The notes below the pieces were generated by a model. That model was given only the letters and a program-made list of their open reading frames with translations, searched no databases and was not told where the DNA came from. From positions 3,681,388 to 3,745,387 of the forward strand of contig NZ_CP010892.1 of NCBI RefSeq assembly GCF_000931465.1: DNA of 64,000 nucleotides, given 5' to 3'. The position numbers and the translations under genes are program-made. Every line of letters starts with the position of its first letter. The first letter of the stretch is position 1. The DNA is from Pseudomonas sp. MRSN 12121 (GTDB lineage Bacteria > Pseudomonadota > Gammaproteobacteria > Pseudomonadales > Pseudomonadaceae). Below are positions 53,751-62,194 of the stretch, piece by piece.

Positions 53751-56201
53751 ATGCTGAACCTTGCCGAATATCGTCAGCGCCCGGCCTTGCTTGCCGACTG
53801 GCTGCCCTGGGCCGGGCTGGTCGCGCCGGGCGTTGTGCTGAACAAAGATGGTTCGTTTCAACGCACGTTCCAGTTTCGCGGCCCCGACTTGGACAGTGCG
53901 ACACAGGGCGAGCTGATTGCCACGTCGGCGCGGCAGAACAACGCGCTTCGCCGTACCGGGTCTGGCTGGGCCTTCTATATCGAGGCCGAGCGGATGCGGG
54001 CATCGAGCTATCCGCAATCCTCCTTTCCCGAACCACTGTCCTGGCTGGTGGATGAGGAGCGACGCGCGGCGTTCGAGGAGTCGGATGGCCATTTCGAGAG
54101 CGTCTATCACTTCACGTTGCAACACCTACCGCCGCAAGAGTCTCGCGCCCGTGCGGCTGGGATGCTGTACGAGAACCGGCCCACTGAGGGTGTGGACTGG
54201 CGTGGTCGGCTTGATTCCTTCGTGGCAGAGACCGATCGCGTGTTCGACCTGCTCGATGGTGTGATGCCGGAGATTGCCTGGCTGGACGATAGCCAGACGC
54301 TGACCTACCTGCATGCCACAGTCTCCACCCGGCGCTATCGCGTCGGCGTGCCCGACGTGCCGTTCCATATCGACGCACTGCTTGCCGATGCCGCGCTGGT
54401 CGGCGGCCTGGCGCCCATGCTGGGCGATCAGCACCTGCGCGTGGTGTCGGTACGAGGCTTCCCGACCTCGACCTGGCCGGGGATCTTGGACGACCTCAAC
54501 CGCCTGGGCTTTGCGTATCGCTGGAGTACGCGCTTCCTGTGCCTGGACAAAGCCGAGGCGGAACGGGAATTGGGGCGCTTGCGGCGCCAATGGTTCGCCA
54601 AGCGCAAGAACGTCATCGCGCTGCTGCGCGAAACGATCTTTCAGCAGGAAAGCCCGCTGGTCGATACCGATGCCAGCAACAAGGCCGCCGACGCCGATGC
54701 CGCCTTGCAGGAGCTGGGCAGCGATCAAGTCGCCTTCGGCTACCTCACCGCCACGGTGACGGTGCTCGACGCCGACCCGGCCGTGGCCGACGAGAAGCTG
54801 CGCATGGTGGAGCGCGTCATCCAGGGCCGGGGTTTCGTGACCATCCCCGAAACCCTCAACGCAGTCGATGCCTGGCTGTCGTCCGTCCCCGGCAACGCAT
54901 ACGCGAACGTGCGTCAGCCCATCGTTTCGACGCTGAACCTGGCGCACATGATGCCGATGTCAGCGGTATGGGCTGGGCCGGAGAAGAACGAACACCTCGA
55001 TGGCCCGCCGCTGATCGTCACCCGCACCGATGGCGCGACGCCGTTCCGGCTGGTGACGCACATCGGCGACGTGGGGCACACCCTTGTCGCCGGGCCGACC
55101 GGCATGGGCAAGTCGGTGCTGCTCGCCATCTTGGCCATGCAGTTCCGGCGCTACTTCGGCTCGCGGATCTTCGCCTTCGACATGGGCCGCTCGATGCGCG
55201 CCACCATCTTCGGCCTTGGCGGTGAGCACTATGACCTCGGCGCCGATGGCGGCATCGCCTTCCAGCCACTCGCGCGAATTGCCCACGAGGGCTACCGCAC
55301 CTGGGCCGCCGAATGGGTGGAGGGCCGGCTGCTGCACGAAGGCGTGACGGTCGGCCCGGACGAGAAGGCTGCCATCTGGTCGGCGCTGAGAAGCCTTGCC
55401 GGTGCGCCGGTGGAGCAGCGCACCATGACCGGCTTGTCGGTGTTATTGCAGTTTAACGCGCTGCGCCAAGCGCTCGCGCCCTATGTGCTGGGCGGCGCAC
55501 ACGGCAAGCTGCTGGACGCTGACCACGACCGGCTGGGCATGGCCGACGTGCAGGGCTTCGAGATGGAAGAACTGATGCACAGCCCGGCCGCCGTGCAAGC
55601 GGTGCTGCGCTACCTGTTCGCCCGCTTCGACGAACGTTTCGACGGCGCGCCCACGCTGTTGATCCTCGATGAAGCGTGGCTGTTCCTCAATGAGCCGTCC
55701 TTCGCGGCCCGCATCCGGCAATGGCTCAAGACGCTCAGAAAAAAGAACGTCAGCGTCATCTTCGCCACGCAGTCGCTGGCCGACATCAAGGACTCGACCA
55801 TCGCGCCAGCCATCATCGAAAGCTGCGCGAGCAGGATCTTCTTACCTAACCCGCAGGCCACCGAGCCGCAGATTCGCACGATCTACGAAGGCTTCGGCTT
55901 GAGCAGCCGCCAGATTGAGATCGTGGCGACCGCCCAGCCCAAGCGCGATTACTACTACCAGTCGCGCCTCGGCAATCGCCTGTTCGACCTCGACCTGGGG
56001 CCTGTCGCGCTCGCATTCGCGAGCGCATCCACCCCTCAAGACCAACGCGACATTGACCGCGTGCTGACGCAGGCCGGCGCTCCCGGCTTCGCCGGCGCGT
56101 GGCTGCGCCATCGCGGCCTCGGCTGGGCCGCCGACCTGCTGCCGTCCGCTCCGGCGGCAGCTTCCTTTCTCGCTTCTCAACCGCTGGAGGTTTCGCCATG
56201 A
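53751..56201 (+). CDS. trbE: Conjugal transfer ATPase TrbE (VirB4)
   Basis: The 816-residue protein has an N-terminal CagE/TrbE domain (about 1-400), Walker A GPTGMGKSVLLAIL (about residues 445-458) and Walker B PTLLILDEAWLFLNEPS (about 636-652), followed by VIFATQSLADI. It is the main assembly ATPase of the mating channel. GGGGAGG lies before the ATG at 53751. Confidence 0.95.
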   Translation: MLNLAEYRQRPALLADWLPWAGLVAPGVVLNKDGSFQRTFQFRGPDLDSATQGELIATSARQNNALRRTGSGWAFYIEAERMRASSYPQSSFPEPLSWLVDEERRAAFEESDGHFESVYHFTLQHLPPQESRARAAGMLYENRPTEGVDWRGRLDSFVAETDRVFDLLDGVMPEIAWLDDSQTLTYLHATVSTRRYRVGVPDVPFHIDALLADAALVGGLAPMLGDQHLRVVSVRGFPTSTWPGILDDLNRLGFAYRWSTRFLCLDKAEAERELGRLRRQWFAKRKNVIALLRETIFQQESPLVDTDASNKAADADAALQELGSDQVAFGYLTATVTVLDADPAVADEKLRMVERVIQGRGFVTIPETLNAVDAWLSSVPGNAYANVRQPIVSTLNLAHMMPMSAVWAGPEKNEHLDGPPLIVTRTDGATPFRLVTHIGDVGHTLVAGPTGMGKSVLLAILAMQFRRYFGSRIFAFDMGRSMRATIFGLGGEHYDLGADGGIAFQPLARIAHEGYRTWAAEWVEGRLLHEGVTVGPDEKAAIWSALRSLAGAPVEQRTMTGLSVLLQFNALRQALAPYVLGGAHGKLLDADHDRLGMADVQGFEMEELMHSPAAVQAVLRYLFARFDERFDGAPTLLILDEAWLFLNEPSFAARIRQWLKTLRKKNVSVIFATQSLADIKDSTIAPAIIESCASRIFLPNPQATEPQIRTIYEGFGLSSRQIEIVATAQPKRDYYYQSRLGNRLFDLDLGPVALAFASASTPQDQRDIDRVLTQAGAPGFAGAWLRHRGLGWAADLLPSAPAAASFLASQPLEVSP

Positions 56202-56941
56202 TGACCAAGCCCCGTTTGCTCTCTGTCTCACTCGCTGCTGTGCTGTCGGTATCGCTGTTGGCCGTGCAGCCCGCATCCGCGCTGACGGTGTTCGACCCGT
56301 CCAACTTCGTGCAGAACACGCTGACCGCCGTGCGCACGCTGGAACAGATCAACAACCAGATCAACCAGCTCCAGAACGAGGCGCAGATGTTGATGAACCA
56401 GGCCAGGAACCTGGCAAATCTCGACTTCAACATCGTCAACCGCCTGCGCTCGACGCTCGCCACCACCGAGCGCCTGATCGCCGAGGCGCGCGGCTTGGCC
56501 TACGACGTGCAGAGCATGGATGCCACGTTCGCCCGCCTGTACCCGGAACAGTACGCCTCCACCATCAGCGGCGACCGCATGGCACAGGATGCCCGCGAAC
56601 GCTGGCAGAACACCTTGAACGGCCTGCACACCGCGATGCGGATGCAGGCGCAGGTGTCGCAGAACCTCGCCCAAGACGAAAGCGCGCTGGCCGACCTCGT
56701 GAGCCAGAGCCAGTCGGCCACCGGCGCGCTGCAAGCGATGCAGGCGACGAACCAGCTCCTGGCTTTGCAGGCCAAGCAGTCGATCCAGGCGCAGCAGCTC
56801 CAGATCACGCAAGACCGGGCCGCTTCGCTGGAACTGGCGCGGCAAGCGGCGGCTATGGAGCGCGCCCGCGAAGTGCGGCGGCGCTTCCTCGGCACCGGCA
56901 CGCCGTACACGCCGCAGTCCGTCAACTTCTACAACAACTGA
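56198..56941 (+). CDS. trbJ: Conjugal transfer protein TrbJ (VirB5)
   Basis: The 247-residue periplasmic or pilus-tip protein has a signal peptide ending near VQPASALT. The body is helical, with LEQINNQINQLQNEAQMLMNQARNL near residue 48, typical of TrbJ. It overlaps trbE by ATGA. Confidence 0.9.
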   Translation: MMTKPRLLSVSLAAVLSVSLLAVQPASALTVFDPSNFVQNTLTAVRTLEQINNQINQLQNEAQMLMNQARNLANLDFNIVNRLRSTLATTERLIAEARGLAYDVQSMDATFARLYPEQYASTISGDRMAQDARERWQNTLNGLHTAMRMQAQVSQNLAQDESALADLVSQSQSATGALQAMQATNQLLALQAKQSIQAQQLQITQDRAASLELARQAAAMERAREVRRRFLGTGTPYTPQSVNFYNN

Positions 56942-56953
56942 CCGGAGGCGGCC

Positions 56954-57280
56954 ATGCGATGCGCTTCCGTCCTGCTGGCCGTGCTGCTGACCGCGTGCGG
57001 CCAGCAGCCGGCCGAGAACCTGGCCGACGCCCTGGCCGCAGATCCGGTGCGGCTCAAGGCGTTGCGCGGGCAATGCGCGGTCGACCGGCAGGCCATGGGC
57101 GAGGATGCCTGCCGCGCCGCCGCCGAAGCCTTCCGGCGGCGCTTCTTCGCCGGCCATACCGGGCCGGATGAATACAACTCGCTGGCTGAACTCCCGCCGA
57201 TTCCGCCGAGCTTCGATACGCCCGCAGATGAATTGCCAGAGGGCGCCGTTCCGCTCACTCCGCCCGAGGATTCGCCATGA
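56954..57280 (+). CDS. trbK: TrbK/EexN-like entry exclusion lipoprotein
   Basis: The 108-residue protein has lipobox LLTAC (Cys15). DPVRLKALRGQCAVDRQAMGEDACRAAAEAFRRRFF is similar to the cargo EexN at 46004 in spacing of RLK, QC, DR and C. It stands between trbJ and trbL, the classical position of trbK. It prevents redundant transfer into cells that already carry the ICE. Its end overlaps the trbL start. Confidence 0.85.
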   Translation: MRCASVLLAVLLTACGQQPAENLADALAADPVRLKALRGQCAVDRQAMGEDACRAAAEAFRRRFFAGHTGPDEYNSLAELPPIPPSFDTPADELPEGAVPLTPPEDSP

Positions 57281-58644
57281 ACGACGTGACCATCATCGAC
57301 CGTTTCCTCGATACGTTCTCGCGCTACATCGACTCGGGCTTCGGCTTATTGCAGGGCGAAGTGGCATTTCTCACCGCCACGCTCATCGTCATCGACATGA
57401 CGATCGCTGGCCTGTATTGGGCCATGAGCCACGCCACCGGCCAGGGCGACGACGTGATCGCCAAGCTGCTGCGCAAGGTGCTCTATGTCGGCGCGTTCGC
57501 CTACATCATCGGCAACTTCAACTGGCTGGCGAGCATCGTGTTCCGCTCGTTCGCCGGCTTGGGAATCACCGCTACCGGCTCGGCCATCACGATGGAGAAC
57601 TTTCTTCAGCCGGGCCGGCTGGCGAAGACCGGCATCGACGCAGCCGCGCCGATTCTGGAACAGATCGGGGACATGGCTGGGTTCCCCGAGGTGTTCGTGA
57701 ACATCGACCCTATCGTGGTTCTGTTCATCGCCTGGCTGGTGGTGATCCTCTGCTTCTTCGTGCTGGCCGTACAGCTTTTCATCACGCTGATCGAGTTCAA
57801 ACTGACTACGCTCGCCGGCTTCGTCTTGATCCCGTTTGCACTCTGGAACAAGACCTCGTTCCTCGCGGAAAAGGTGCTAGGCAACGTGGTGTCGTCAGGC
57901 ATCAAGGTCTTGGTGCTGGCCGTCATCGTCGGCATTGGTTCCGGGCTGTTTGCCGAGTTCCAGGTACATCCCGACGAACCATCAATCGACCACGCGCTGG
58001 TCGTGATGCTGGCCTCGCTCGCGCTGCTGGCGCTGGGCATTTTCGGCCCCGGTATCGCCACCGGCCTGGTGTCCGGTGCGCCACAGCTTGGTGCGGGCGC
58101 GATGGCTGGTGCTGCGGTCGGGGCTGTCGGCACCGGCGTTGCCATCGGAGCCGCCGCAACGGGAGTGGGCGGCGCCGTCATGGCTGGGGCACGAATGGCC
58201 CCGGCGGCCGCAAAGCTGGCCGGTGCCGGCGCGCGTGCCGCGACTTCGGCGGCCGGCAGTGCCCGATCGGCGTTCCAGGCCGGTTCCGCTGCGGCCGGCG
58301 GCGGTGCCAAGGGCGCGGCGGCTGGCCTCGGCAATGTCGCCAAGACCGGCGCACAAGCCGCAGGCCGCAGCGTCACCTCTGGTGCTTCCGCTGTTGGGCA
58401 GAAGGTGGCCGACTCCTTCCGCGCTGGCTGGAACGGCACAGAAGCCGGCAGCGACGGTGCTGGCCGCGGCCAGACCGCAGACGGCACCGCAGGCTCGCAG
58501 AAGCAAGAGCAACCGGCCTGGGCCAAGCGGATGCACCGCCGCCAGCAGGCTACCCATGCCGCGACCACTGCCGCCCACACGCTGCGCGGGGGCGACGGCG
58601 GCGGCTCCGGGCAAGGCCCGAGCCTGCGGGATTCCGATACCTAA
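57277..58644 (+). CDS. trbL: Conjugal transfer protein TrbL (VirB6)
   Basis: The 455-residue polytopic membrane protein has several hydrophobic helices in residues about 30-250 (VAFLTATLIVIDMTIAGLYWAM; IVVLFIAWLVVILCFFVLAV; ALVVMLASLALLALGIFG). A long Ala/Gly-rich, probably cytoplasmic tail follows (about 270-455). It forms part of the inner-membrane pore. Confidence 0.92.
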   Translation: MNDVTIIDRFLDTFSRYIDSGFGLLQGEVAFLTATLIVIDMTIAGLYWAMSHATGQGDDVIAKLLRKVLYVGAFAYIIGNFNWLASIVFRSFAGLGITATGSAITMENFLQPGRLAKTGIDAAAPILEQIGDMAGFPEVFVNIDPIVVLFIAWLVVILCFFVLAVQLFITLIEFKLTTLAGFVLIPFALWNKTSFLAEKVLGNVVSSGIKVLVLAVIVGIGSGLFAEFQVHPDEPSIDHALVVMLASLALLALGIFGPGIATGLVSGAPQLGAGAMAGAAVGAVGTGVAIGAAATGVGGAVMAGARMAPAAAKLAGAGARAATSAAGSARSAFQAGSAAAGGGAKGAAAGLGNVAKTGAQAAGRSVTSGASAVGQKVADSFRAGWNGTEAGSDGAGRGQTADGTAGSQKQEQPAWAKRMHRRQQATHAATTAAHTLRGGDGGGSGQGPSLRDSDT

Positions 58645-58662
58645 CCTTCAAGGAGAACACCC

Positions 58663-59367
58663 ATGCGATTCAAACGACCGCAGGTGCGCTACGCCGATAC
58701 GCCGCAGCCTGCCACCCCGTATCAAGCCGCCGCCCAGGTGTGGGACGACCGTATCGGCTCCGCCCGCGTGCAGGCGAAGAATTGGCGCCTGATGGCCTTC
58801 GGCTGCCTAGTGCTCGCGCTGTTGATGGCCGGCGGCCTGGTGTGGCGCTCGGCGCAGTCCATCGTGACGCCCTATGTCATCGAGGTCGATCAGGCCGGGC
58901 AGGTGCGCGCTGTAGGTAAGGCCGCTACGCCGTATCGGCCCGGCGACGCGCAGATCGCGCACCACCTGGCGCGCTTCGTGACGCTGGTTCGCTCGCTGTC
59001 CATCGACCCCATCGTGGTGCGGCAGAACTGGCTCGATGCCTACGACTACACCACCGACAAGGGCGCGGCGGTGCTCAACGACTACGCCCGCACCAATGAC
59101 CCATTCGCCCGCATCGGCAAGGAATCGGTAACGGTGCAAATCACCAGCGTGGTTCGCGCCAGCGACACGTCTTTCAACGTGCGCTGGACAGAGCAGCGCT
59201 ATGTCAACGGTGCGCCCGCCGGCACCGAACGCTGGAACGCCGTGCTTTCGACCGTCCTGCAAACCCCGCGTACTGAACAGCGCTTGCGCAAGAACCCATT
59301 GGGTATCTACGTCAACGGCCTGTCATGGAGCCGCGAACTGGATTCTTCCGAAGGAGCCAAACCATGA
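58663..59367 (+). CDS. trbF: Conjugal transfer protein TrbF (VirB8)
   Basis: The 234-residue protein has a cytoplasmic N-terminus (FKRPQVRYADTPQPATPYQAAAQVWDDRIG), one membrane helix at about 47-65 (MAFGCLVLALLMAGGLVW) and a periplasmic VirB8 domain. It is an assembly factor of the channel. AAGGAG lies before the ATG. Confidence 0.92.
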   Translation: MRFKRPQVRYADTPQPATPYQAAAQVWDDRIGSARVQAKNWRLMAFGCLVLALLMAGGLVWRSAQSIVTPYVIEVDQAGQVRAVGKAATPYRPGDAQIAHHLARFVTLVRSLSIDPIVVRQNWLDAYDYTTDKGAAVLNDYARTNDPFARIGKESVTVQITSVVRASDTSFNVRWTEQRYVNGAPAGTERWNAVLSTVLQTPRTEQRLRKNPLGIYVNGLSWSRELDSSEGAKP

Positions 59368-60356
59368 AACTTCGTTTCTGCCTTTACGTTTTTCCTTTGA
59401 CGCTGCTGGCCCTCGCGGGCTGCGCCTCGCAGGGCAAGCCGCCGCCGTCCATCTCGCTCGACGAGCCGGTGCTGGCCCAGCCATTGCCCGAACCGCCCAA
59501 GCCCGTCGAAGTCGTCGCCGTCCCTGAACCGCTGGCGCTGCCGGCGCAGTTGAAGCCGCTGCCGGAACTCGATGAGGCCCCCGTTGCGCCGGAGCCGGCC
59601 GACGAAAAGGTGCGCGTTTCCCGTGCCAATGCAGAAGCGCGTATCGCGCCTACCCGTGAGGGCTACGTCAACGCGATTCAGGTGTGGCCGTTCACCGATG
59701 GCGCGCTTTATCAGGTCTATGCGTCGCCGGGGCGCGTGACGGTGGTTTCGCTTCAACCGGGCGAGGAACTGGTGACGGTCGCCGCCGGCGATACCGTGCG
59801 CTGGATCGTGGGCGACACGTCCAGCGGCGGCGGGGCCGATCTGCGCGTCAATGTGCTGGTCAAGCCCATCCGTTCCGGCCTGAAAACCAATCTCGTCATC
59901 ACCACCAGTCGGCGCACCTACCTGCTGGAGCTGACCTCGACCGAGAAGGCATGGATGGCGTCGGTATCCTGGGACTACCCGAAAGACCGGATGCTCGCGT
60001 TGCAGCGCCAGGCGCAGGCTGCGCAGGCGACAACGCCTGTCGATACGGGCCTGTCGCTGGACAAGATCCGCTTCCGCTACGCGGTATCGGGCAGCAACCC
60101 GCCGTGGAAGCCGCTACGCGCCTTCGATGATGGAGAGAAGGTCTATATCCAGTTTCCGGCGGGCATCGCCCAGGGCGAGTTGCCGCCGCTGTTTGTCATC
60201 GGCGCGCAGGGCGACGGGCAATTGGTGAACTACCGTTTCCGCGCGCCGTACTACGTCGTGGATCGCCTGTTCGGCGCGGCCGAACTGCGGCTGGGCGGCG
60301 ACGGCGGCGACGTGGTGCGGATCGAGCGCACCGATGGCGTTGCGCGGAGGAACTGA
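59364..60356 (+). CDS. trbG: Conjugal transfer protein TrbG (VirB9)
   Basis: The 330-residue protein has lipobox LAGC (Cys20). A proline-rich linker (about 25-80) and the VirB9/CagX beta domain follow (VNAIQVWPFTDGALYQVYASPGRVTVVSLQPGEEL; LVITTSRRTYLLELTS). It forms part of the outer-membrane core complex with TrbI. It overlaps trbF by ATGA. Confidence 0.92.
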   Translation: MKLRFCLYVFPLTLLALAGCASQGKPPPSISLDEPVLAQPLPEPPKPVEVVAVPEPLALPAQLKPLPELDEAPVAPEPADEKVRVSRANAEARIAPTREGYVNAIQVWPFTDGALYQVYASPGRVTVVSLQPGEELVTVAAGDTVRWIVGDTSSGGGADLRVNVLVKPIRSGLKTNLVITTSRRTYLLELTSTEKAWMASVSWDYPKDRMLALQRQAQAAQATTPVDTGLSLDKIRFRYAVSGSNPPWKPLRAFDDGEKVYIQFPAGIAQGELPPLFVIGAQGDGQLVNYRFRAPYYVVDRLFGAAELRLGGDGGDVVRIERTDGVARRN

Positions 60357-60358
60357 CC

Positions 60359-61642
60359 ATGAGCCAGGATGACACTCCCGACCTTGCCGCGCCGCAGGCG
60401 GCGGGCAAGATCGCTCCCGAGGCGGTCGCGCTTCGCGCCCAGCCGCGCCCGGTCACGCGCCTGAATCGGCGCACGCTGGCCATCCTCGCCGGCGTCCTGG
60501 CGGTGGCCGTGCTCGGCGCGGTGATGTGGTCGCTGCAACCTCAGCGGCGCGGTGCGGGCGAGCAGACCGAGCTTTACAACGTCGATCGTGTCTCGAAGTC
60601 TGAAGGACTGGATGCGCTGCCGACGGACTACTCCAAGCTGCCGCCGGCGTTGCCGCCTGCCGTTCCCGAACTGGGGCCGCCGCTGCCGGGCGATCTTGGC
60701 CCGGCCATCGTGAAGTCGCAGCAGCCGGCGACGGCCGCCTACGCGGCCCCCGGCCACGACCCGAACGATGCTCTGCGCAAAGAAGCCGAAGCGGCCGCGG
60801 CCTCGTCCGTGTTCTTCCGCTCGGGAGGGCAGAATGCGGCGCCGGTGGCGCAGACACAGGTGGCCGCTGCGCCGGGCTTCGCCGCCAATGCGGTGTTTGA
60901 CCCGCTGGCGGCCGGGCCGGTCTCCACGGCGGCCCAGCCTGCTGACCCGACAGCGGTGCAAAACCGGCAAGACCATAAAGAGGCTTTCTTGAAAGGTGGC
61001 TCCACTGAAACCCGTAATTCCGGCAATCTGACCCTGCCAACTTCGCCGTATCAGGTCATGGCCGGAACGGTGGTCGCAGGTGCCTTGGTGACGGGGATTA
61101 AGTCGGACTTGCCCGGCGACGTGATCGCCACGGTGACGGAGCCGGTCTATGACACAGCCTCCGGGCGCTTCCTGCTGATTCCGCAGGGTTCGCGCATCCT
61201 GGGCAAATACAACAGCCAGGTCAGCTACGGGCAGAGCCGCGTTCAAGTCGTCTGGAACCGGATCATCCTGCCGGACACGTCTTCGCTCACGCTCGACAAC
61301 CTGGCCGGCACCGACCCAGCCGGCTATGCCGGGCTGGAGGACGATGTGGACTACCACTGGGGCCGCATCTTTGCCGGTGCGGCACTCACCACGCTGCTGG
61401 GCGTCGGTGCCGAGCTGGCCGCGCCGGAGAACCGGCAGGATGGTGATCGCGTCATCATCGCTGGGCGCGACAGCGCGCAGGACAGCATCAATCAGGTCGG
61501 CCAGGAGATGACCCGGCGCAACCTCAACATCCAGCCGACCTTAACGCAACGGCCGGGCCTGCCGGTTCGCATCATCGTCAACCGGGATCTGGTGCTGCGG
61601 CGGTACCAGCCGCTGTTCTTCAACCGGGGGACTTCACGATGA
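60359..61642 (+). CDS. trbI: Conjugal transfer protein TrbI (VirB10)
   Basis: The 427-residue protein has a cytoplasmic N-terminus, one membrane helix (LAILAGVLAVAVLGAVMW, about 40-57) and a Pro-rich periplasmic linker. The VirB10 barrel domain follows (YQVMAGTVVAGALVTGIKSDLPGDVIATV, then RFLLIPQGSRILGKYNSQV). It spans the envelope and gates the channel. Confidence 0.93.
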   Translation: MSQDDTPDLAAPQAAGKIAPEAVALRAQPRPVTRLNRRTLAILAGVLAVAVLGAVMWSLQPQRRGAGEQTELYNVDRVSKSEGLDALPTDYSKLPPALPPAVPELGPPLPGDLGPAIVKSQQPATAAYAAPGHDPNDALRKEAEAAAASSVFFRSGGQNAAPVAQTQVAAAPGFAANAVFDPLAAGPVSTAAQPADPTAVQNRQDHKEAFLKGGSTETRNSGNLTLPTSPYQVMAGTVVAGALVTGIKSDLPGDVIATVTEPVYDTASGRFLLIPQGSRILGKYNSQVSYGQSRVQVVWNRIILPDTSSLTLDNLAGTDPAGYAGLEDDVDYHWGRIFAGAALTTLLGVGAELAAPENRQDGDRVIIAGRDSAQDSINQVGQEMTRRNLNIQPTLTQRPGLPVRIIVNRDLVLRRYQPLFFNRGTSR

Positions 61643-61884
61643 GCACGACCAAGAAGCTGCGGCTCGGCCCGCTGCCGAAGACCGAGAGCACCAAGCTGAC
61701 TTTCGTTTGCCCGACCAGCTTGAAAGCCGACCTCGACCGCTACGCCGCGCTACACGCGCAGGCGTATGGCGAGGCCGTTGATGCGGCGACGCTGATCCCG
61801 CATATGCTGGAAGCGTTCATGGCGGGGGATCGAGGATTCAGGAAGGGCACGGCGACCCGCAGCACACCACCGAAGCCGCCATGA
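61639..61884 (+). CDS. DUF2274 family protein
   Basis: The 81-residue protein starts KKLRLGPLPKTESTKLTFVCPTSLKADLDRYAALHAQ, which is the DUF2274 pattern, likely a ribbon-helix-helix DNA-binding fold. The ATG overlaps the trbI stop. It closes the trb operon in Tn4371-like elements, and its function is unknown. Confidence 0.88.
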   Translation: MSTTKKLRLGPLPKTESTKLTFVCPTSLKADLDRYAALHAQAYGEAVDAATLIPHMLEAFMAGDRGFRKGTATRSTPPKPP

Positions 61885-61916
61885 TTGCACCGCATGCTAT
61901 TCAACGGCATCCATCG

Positions 61917-61944
61917 AACGCGCAGCCCAGGCTGCGCGTTCTTC
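61917..61944 (+). terminator. Terminator of the trb operon
   Basis: An 11-bp stem (AACGCGCAGCC / GGCTGCGCGTT) with a 2-base spacer is followed by CTTCATT, 32 bases after the last gene. The T-tail is weak but the stem is strong. Confidence 0.65.
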
Positions 61945-62172
61945 ATTCTGGATGCCGCCGAGCCTGTTGGGCTATGATGATGCGACAGGCCCGCCGTTCC
62001 TCGGCAATCCAGCACTACACAGTGCGATGCGGCTTTCTCTCCCAACGCTCCTATGTCGCTCCTAGCCGACAACGCCGCTCTTCTTCTAAGCGGCCCCGAA
62101 AGGAGCTAACCTACTGTCCCATATACGGTTTCAAGTCCTTCTTGATTTGCGCGAAAGACTTGACACCGGCAC

Positions 62173-62180
62173 TTTTTTGT
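62173..62180. repeat. attR core TTTTTTGT
   Basis: This is the right direct repeat matching 13577-13584. The chromosome resumes at 62181, 14 bases before the end of pgm. Confidence 0.7.
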
Positions 62181-62194
62181 CCGGCTTGCCTGGA

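Larger units (their letters stand above)
13577..62180. mobile_element. Tn4371-family integrative and conjugative element (about 48.6 kb)
   Basis: The element is bounded by direct repeats TTTTTTGT (13577-13584 and 62173-62180, or 9 bases with the preceding C). Its gene order follows the Tn4371 plan: int at one end, RadC and ParB-like genes, repA-parA-traF-relaxase, a cargo region, then traG and trbBCDEJLFGI. The published Tn4371 core is TTTTTCAT, which is close to this repeat. The chromosomal genes on either side (pirin and pgm) would be adjacent without it. All core transfer genes look intact, so it should be mobile. The excised circle would be 48,596 bp. Confidence 0.88.
61885..62194. other. 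Right end of the ICE and att region
   Basis: This 310-bp region has no gene. It holds the terminator of the trb operon, an inverted repeat TCAAGTC (62131-62137) / GACTTGA (62157-62163) close to the end that may be an integrase arm site, and the right core repeat at 62173. An ACTTGAC motif also occurs near the left end at 13690. Confidence 0.5.

Noticed and set aside
13577..62180. A wholly new class of mobile element
   Set aside because: Integrase type, gene order and trb set fit the Tn4371 family. Only the cargo and the interrupted ATPase are unusual.
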